Origin: Desulfurococcaceae archaeon
GTDB lineage: Archaea; Thermoproteota; Thermoprotei_A; Sulfolobales; Desulfurococcaceae
NCBI GenBank assembly: GCA_038845865.1
Contig: JAWBQJ010000002.1
Span: forward strand, 186,001 to 250,000
Reading direction: 5' to 3'
DNA length: 64,000 bases
Shown: positions 61,829 to 64,000 of the stretch, piece by piece
Layout: every line of letters starts with the position of its first letter
Numbering within the stretch: position 1 is the first letter of the stretch
Program-made: the position numbers and the translations under genes
The notes under the pieces: model-generated
Told to the model about the DNA's origin: nothing
The model's database searches: none
The model's input: the letters and a program-made list of their open reading frames with translations, nothing else

Positions 61829-63172
61829 TTAAGCTTTTAGCTCTCTGTATTCTGGGTATAACGTTATTAAGCCGGCTTTAATGAATACCTCCATCTCTTT
61901 TCTGGGCCTTTCGATGAGCTCTCTGATCTCCGCTTCGAGCTCCGATTTCGAGATCTTCCTTCTAGCGTAACCTAGTTCGATTGCCTTCTCGGCAACCGCC
62001 ATAGCCTCCCTCACATACATTTCTGTTTCCTCCATTCGTGGGACTATTCTCTCTTCATGAATGCCCGTCTCTTCGGTGTATCGTGCTATTGCGTACGCGG
62101 CAGCCAAGAACATCTCGTCGCTCATTTTTCTAGCTCTCACAGAAAACGCCCCCCTGAAGACTGCCGGAAAGCCAAGGCTATTGTTTATCTGGTTGGGGAA
62201 GTCTCCTCTACCGGTAGCAACTATTCTTGCACCTGCCTCTTTCGCTTCCCATGGCCATATCTCGGGTACTGGGTTGGCCTCGGAGAACACGATTGCATCC
62301 TTATTCATCAACCTAACCCATTCCTTCTTGATAACGCCCGGACCTGGCCGGGAAGCCGCTATGACCACGTCCGCGCCTTTGAAGGCATCTGGTATTTCCT
62401 TGACATTTTCCTCGTTCGCTTCCAGCACGATCTGGTACTTCCACGGATTAGATGTTTTCATCTCTTCCACATCGGGCCTTTCCTTGTAGAGAACGCCCTG
62501 AGAGTCTATTACCACGATGTTCTTGGGATTAGCTCCTGCAACCTTTAAGTACCTGTACGTGCAAATGTTTGCCGCCCCTGCACCAAATAGTACTATTTTC
62601 ACCTGGTCCAGCTTCTTACCAACAATTTTGAGGGCGCTGATCAAGCCGGCAAGGGATACTAGGGCTGTCCCCTGCTGATCATCGTGCCACACGGGGACGT
62701 CCAGCACTTCTTGTAGCTTTTCTAGGAGGTAGAAGCATTTTGGCGATTCTATATCCTCCAGGTTTACGCCTCCGAAGCTGGGCTCCAGAGCTTTAGTTAT
62801 GTACACGAGCTTGTCGGGGTCCTTCTCACGTACAACCAGTGGAAAGCAGTCTACTCCACCAAGGTACTTGAAGAGCAGGCACTTGCCCTCCATGACCGGT
62901 AAACCAGCTGCCGGGCCTATGTTGCCAAGTCCTAGAACTCTCGTACCATCGCTAATAACTATGACAGTGTTCCACCTCCAAGTATAGTCAAAAGACGCGT
63001 CTTCACCTTCTTTCTGTATTCTTCTACACGGTTCAGCAACGCCGGGCGTATACCAGATGTTAAAGTCCTCGAACCTCGTGATAGGGGCCTTAGCGACCGT
63101 TTCTATTTTGCCACCGTACAACTTGTGGAGTTTTACAGCTAAAGAACCCCAATCAATCTTTACTTGTGACAA
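61829..63172 (-). CDS. Malic enzyme (oxaloacetate-decarboxylating malate dehydrogenase)
   Basis: Interconverts malate and pyruvate plus CO2 with NAD(P). 447 residues: substrate region ISDGTRVLGLGNIGPAAG, with Lys in MEGKCLLFKYLGGVD, WHDDQQGTALV for divalent metal and nucleotide, the Rossmann-type VLFGAGAANICTYRYL, and FSEANPVPEIWPWEAKEAGA. These are the bacterial/archaeal MaeB-type features, without the phosphotransacetylase domain. TTG start with AAGGGG before it. It heads the array and may supply malate for fumarase, or drain it. Confidence 0.93.
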   Translation of the reverse strand: MSQVKIDWGSLAVKLHKLYGGKIETVAKAPITRFEDFNIWYTPGVAEPCRRIQKEGEDASFDYTWRWNTVIVISDGTRVLGLGNIGPAAGLPVMEGKCLLFKYLGGVDCFPLVVREKDPDKLVYITKALEPSFGGVNLEDIESPKCFYLLEKLQEVLDVPVWHDDQQGTALVSLAGLISALKIVGKKLDQVKIVLFGAGAANICTYRYLKVAGANPKNIVVIDSQGVLYKERPDVEEMKTSNPWKYQIVLEANEENVKEIPDAFKGADVVIAASRPGPGVIKKEWVRLMNKDAIVFSEANPVPEIWPWEAKEAGARIVATGRGDFPNQINNSLGFPAVFRGAFSVRARKMSDEMFLAAAYAIARYTEETGIHEERIVPRMEETEMYVREAMAVAEKAIELGYARRKISKSELEAEIRELIERPRKEMEVFIKAGLITLYPEYRELKA

Positions 63173-63205
63173 TGCTCTATCCCCTTACCACTTAGGGAAG
63201 GGAAG

Positions 63206-63217
63206 TAGTATTTAAAT
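63206..63217 (-). promoter_or_regulatory. TATA box of the malic enzyme-Hdr array
   Basis: The leftward strand reads CATTTAAATACT, a plausible TATA element. A start about 26 bases downstream, near 63185, gives a leader of about 12 bases before the TTG at 63172. It could be the main promoter for the whole run to 51800. Confidence 0.45.
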
Positions 63218-63348
63218 GTTTTCATTTATACACGTATTAGCATGTACTTACACTATTACGATTCTTGAAGGCTTAAACCCAGTGAAGCGATACCGAGGCA
63301 TTCGCCAACGGCATCATGGAGGATTTATAGAAAAGCACACTTATAAGC

Positions 63349-64000
63349 TTAGATCCTAGTTTTCCGGGCACCGTTCGTGTTACCTATCACTGGTTTTAAC
63401 CAAGTATACCTCATGGTCCATGTCAGAGCTATTAGCCCGGTTACTACGTTGCTTATAGCCATCCCAATCCAAAGCCCCTTAACGCCCATTTTGAGCGGGC
63501 CGGGTCCAAATACGTATGCTAGAACGTTTCTTAAAACCCAGAGTCTAAGGACGCTCAGGTACATTACCGGCTTGGTGTGGCCACTCCCATTGGCAATGGC
63601 CCTTGCCGTTTCAAGCATTGATAGTGGTATTATCGAAATACCCATGTACAACATGAAGTCTGAAGCGTAAGACGAGACCTCTATGTCTTGCGGCGAGAAC
63701 GCCGAAGATATGTACGTTCTTAGAGCGATTAGCGGCGTGATTATTAGAGATGTTAAGATGACCTCGTATACGAGTATTCTCGTAGCCGATTCCCTGGCCT
63801 TACCGAGTAGCCCGGCTCCAAGGCTCTGGCCGACTATCACGGAGCAGGCAGTAAGCAACCCAGCCGTGATGATCGTTATAACGCCGAAAGGCCTATCGCC
63901 AATGCTCCACGCGGCTAGCGCCTTACTACCCATTAAGCTGATGATACCGGCTAGCATCGTAAACCCGGATGCTTCCGCGAGAGCGGCTCCTGAAATCGGC
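63349..64000 (-). CDS. MATE-family efflux transporter, C-terminal part (truncated by window edge)
   Basis: The frame is open from 63349 to the window end; the start codon lies outside, since an ATG at 63957 is internal. The visible reading from the edge begins ISGAALAEASGFTMLAG, then six membrane helices with GQSLGAGLLGKARESA and the MYMGISIIPLSMLETARAI pattern, which fit MATE proteins (Na+ or H+ driven export). It faces the same direction as the malic enzyme array but is 176 bases upstream. Substrate unknown. Confidence 0.85.
   Translation of the reverse strand, partial: PISGAALAEASGFTMLAGIISLMGSKALAAWSIGDRPFGVITIITAGLLTACSVIVGQSLGAGLLGKARESATRILVYEVILTSLIITPLIALRTYISSAFSPQDIEVSSYASDFMLYMGISIIPLSMLETARAIANGSGHTKPVMYLSVLRLWVLRNVLAYVFGPGPLKMGVKGLWIGMAISNVVTGLIALTWTMRYTWLKPVIGNTNGARKTRI

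Overview
The window reads as a gene-dense chromosome segment from an anaerobic, probably thermophilic archaeon of the TACK/Thermoproteota type. The evidence is the gene set: NucS, NFACT/Rqc2, RIO2, archaeal-type S-adenosylmethionine synthetase, DUF460 nuclease-like protein, TIP49, TtuA-type tRNA thiolase, JAMM protease, Trm112-like protein, SFM1-type SPOUT methyltransferase, and folate-free PurT/PurP purine synthesis. Frequent GTG/TTG starts, GGTG-type ribosome binding sites, stop/start overlaps and TATA boxes agree. No rRNA, recognisable tRNA, CRISPR array or insertion sequence was found. Species cannot be assigned from the window.

Layout. 1-9.05 kb: truncated nucS, a metallo-beta-lactamase-fold protein, a cation-diffusion-facilitator transporter, a four-gene BMP-type nucleoside ABC importer and a zinc dehydrogenase. 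9-27 kb: housekeeping and RNA/translation genes on both strands (SFM1-like SPOUT enzyme, HAD hydrolase, NFACT, MAT, DUF460, RIO2, TtuA, TIP49, JAMM, RNase HII, a TGS GTPase, a GlmM-family mutase, Trm112-like) plus several small unknowns. 27.6-30.1 kb: a full-length P1B-type ATPase whose catalytic and metal-site motifs are almost all substituted. 30-32 kb: an EamA transporter and carbamate kinase.

32-46.4 kb is one long leftward purine cluster: purC, a glutaminase-dead purF paralogue, purD, purT, purS, purQ, purL, purF, purM, a divergent purP, purB, a canonical purP and purE. Both formyl transfers (PurT, PurP) should use formate plus ATP, so this pathway needs no folate. The order covers PRPP to FAICAR; an IMP cyclohydrolase, PurK, PurN and PurH are not in the window.

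46.4-51.8 kb is looser: an AT-rich gap with a palindromic TATA box, a radical SAM protein, a Fe-S DNA glycosylase overlapping a C15 peptidase, a decayed HpaI-type aldolase fragment, and a multi-helix membrane protein.

51.8-63.2 kb is a leftward array: malic enzyme, fumarase alpha and beta, HdrA, MvhD, MvhG, MvhA, HdrC, HdrB, a TfrB-type Fe-S subunit and a TfrA/SdhA-type flavoprotein. It reads as a module that takes electrons from H2 through a flavin-based HdrA/Mvh hub and passes them, via HdrC/HdrB, to fumarate reduction, with fumarate made from pyruvate by malic enzyme and fumarase. A truncated MATE transporter ends the window.

The points most worth follow-up are the Hdr-Mvh-fumarate reductase array, the degenerate P1B ATPase, the PurF paralogue lacking its glutaminase site, and three intergenic segments that look like structured RNA genes.
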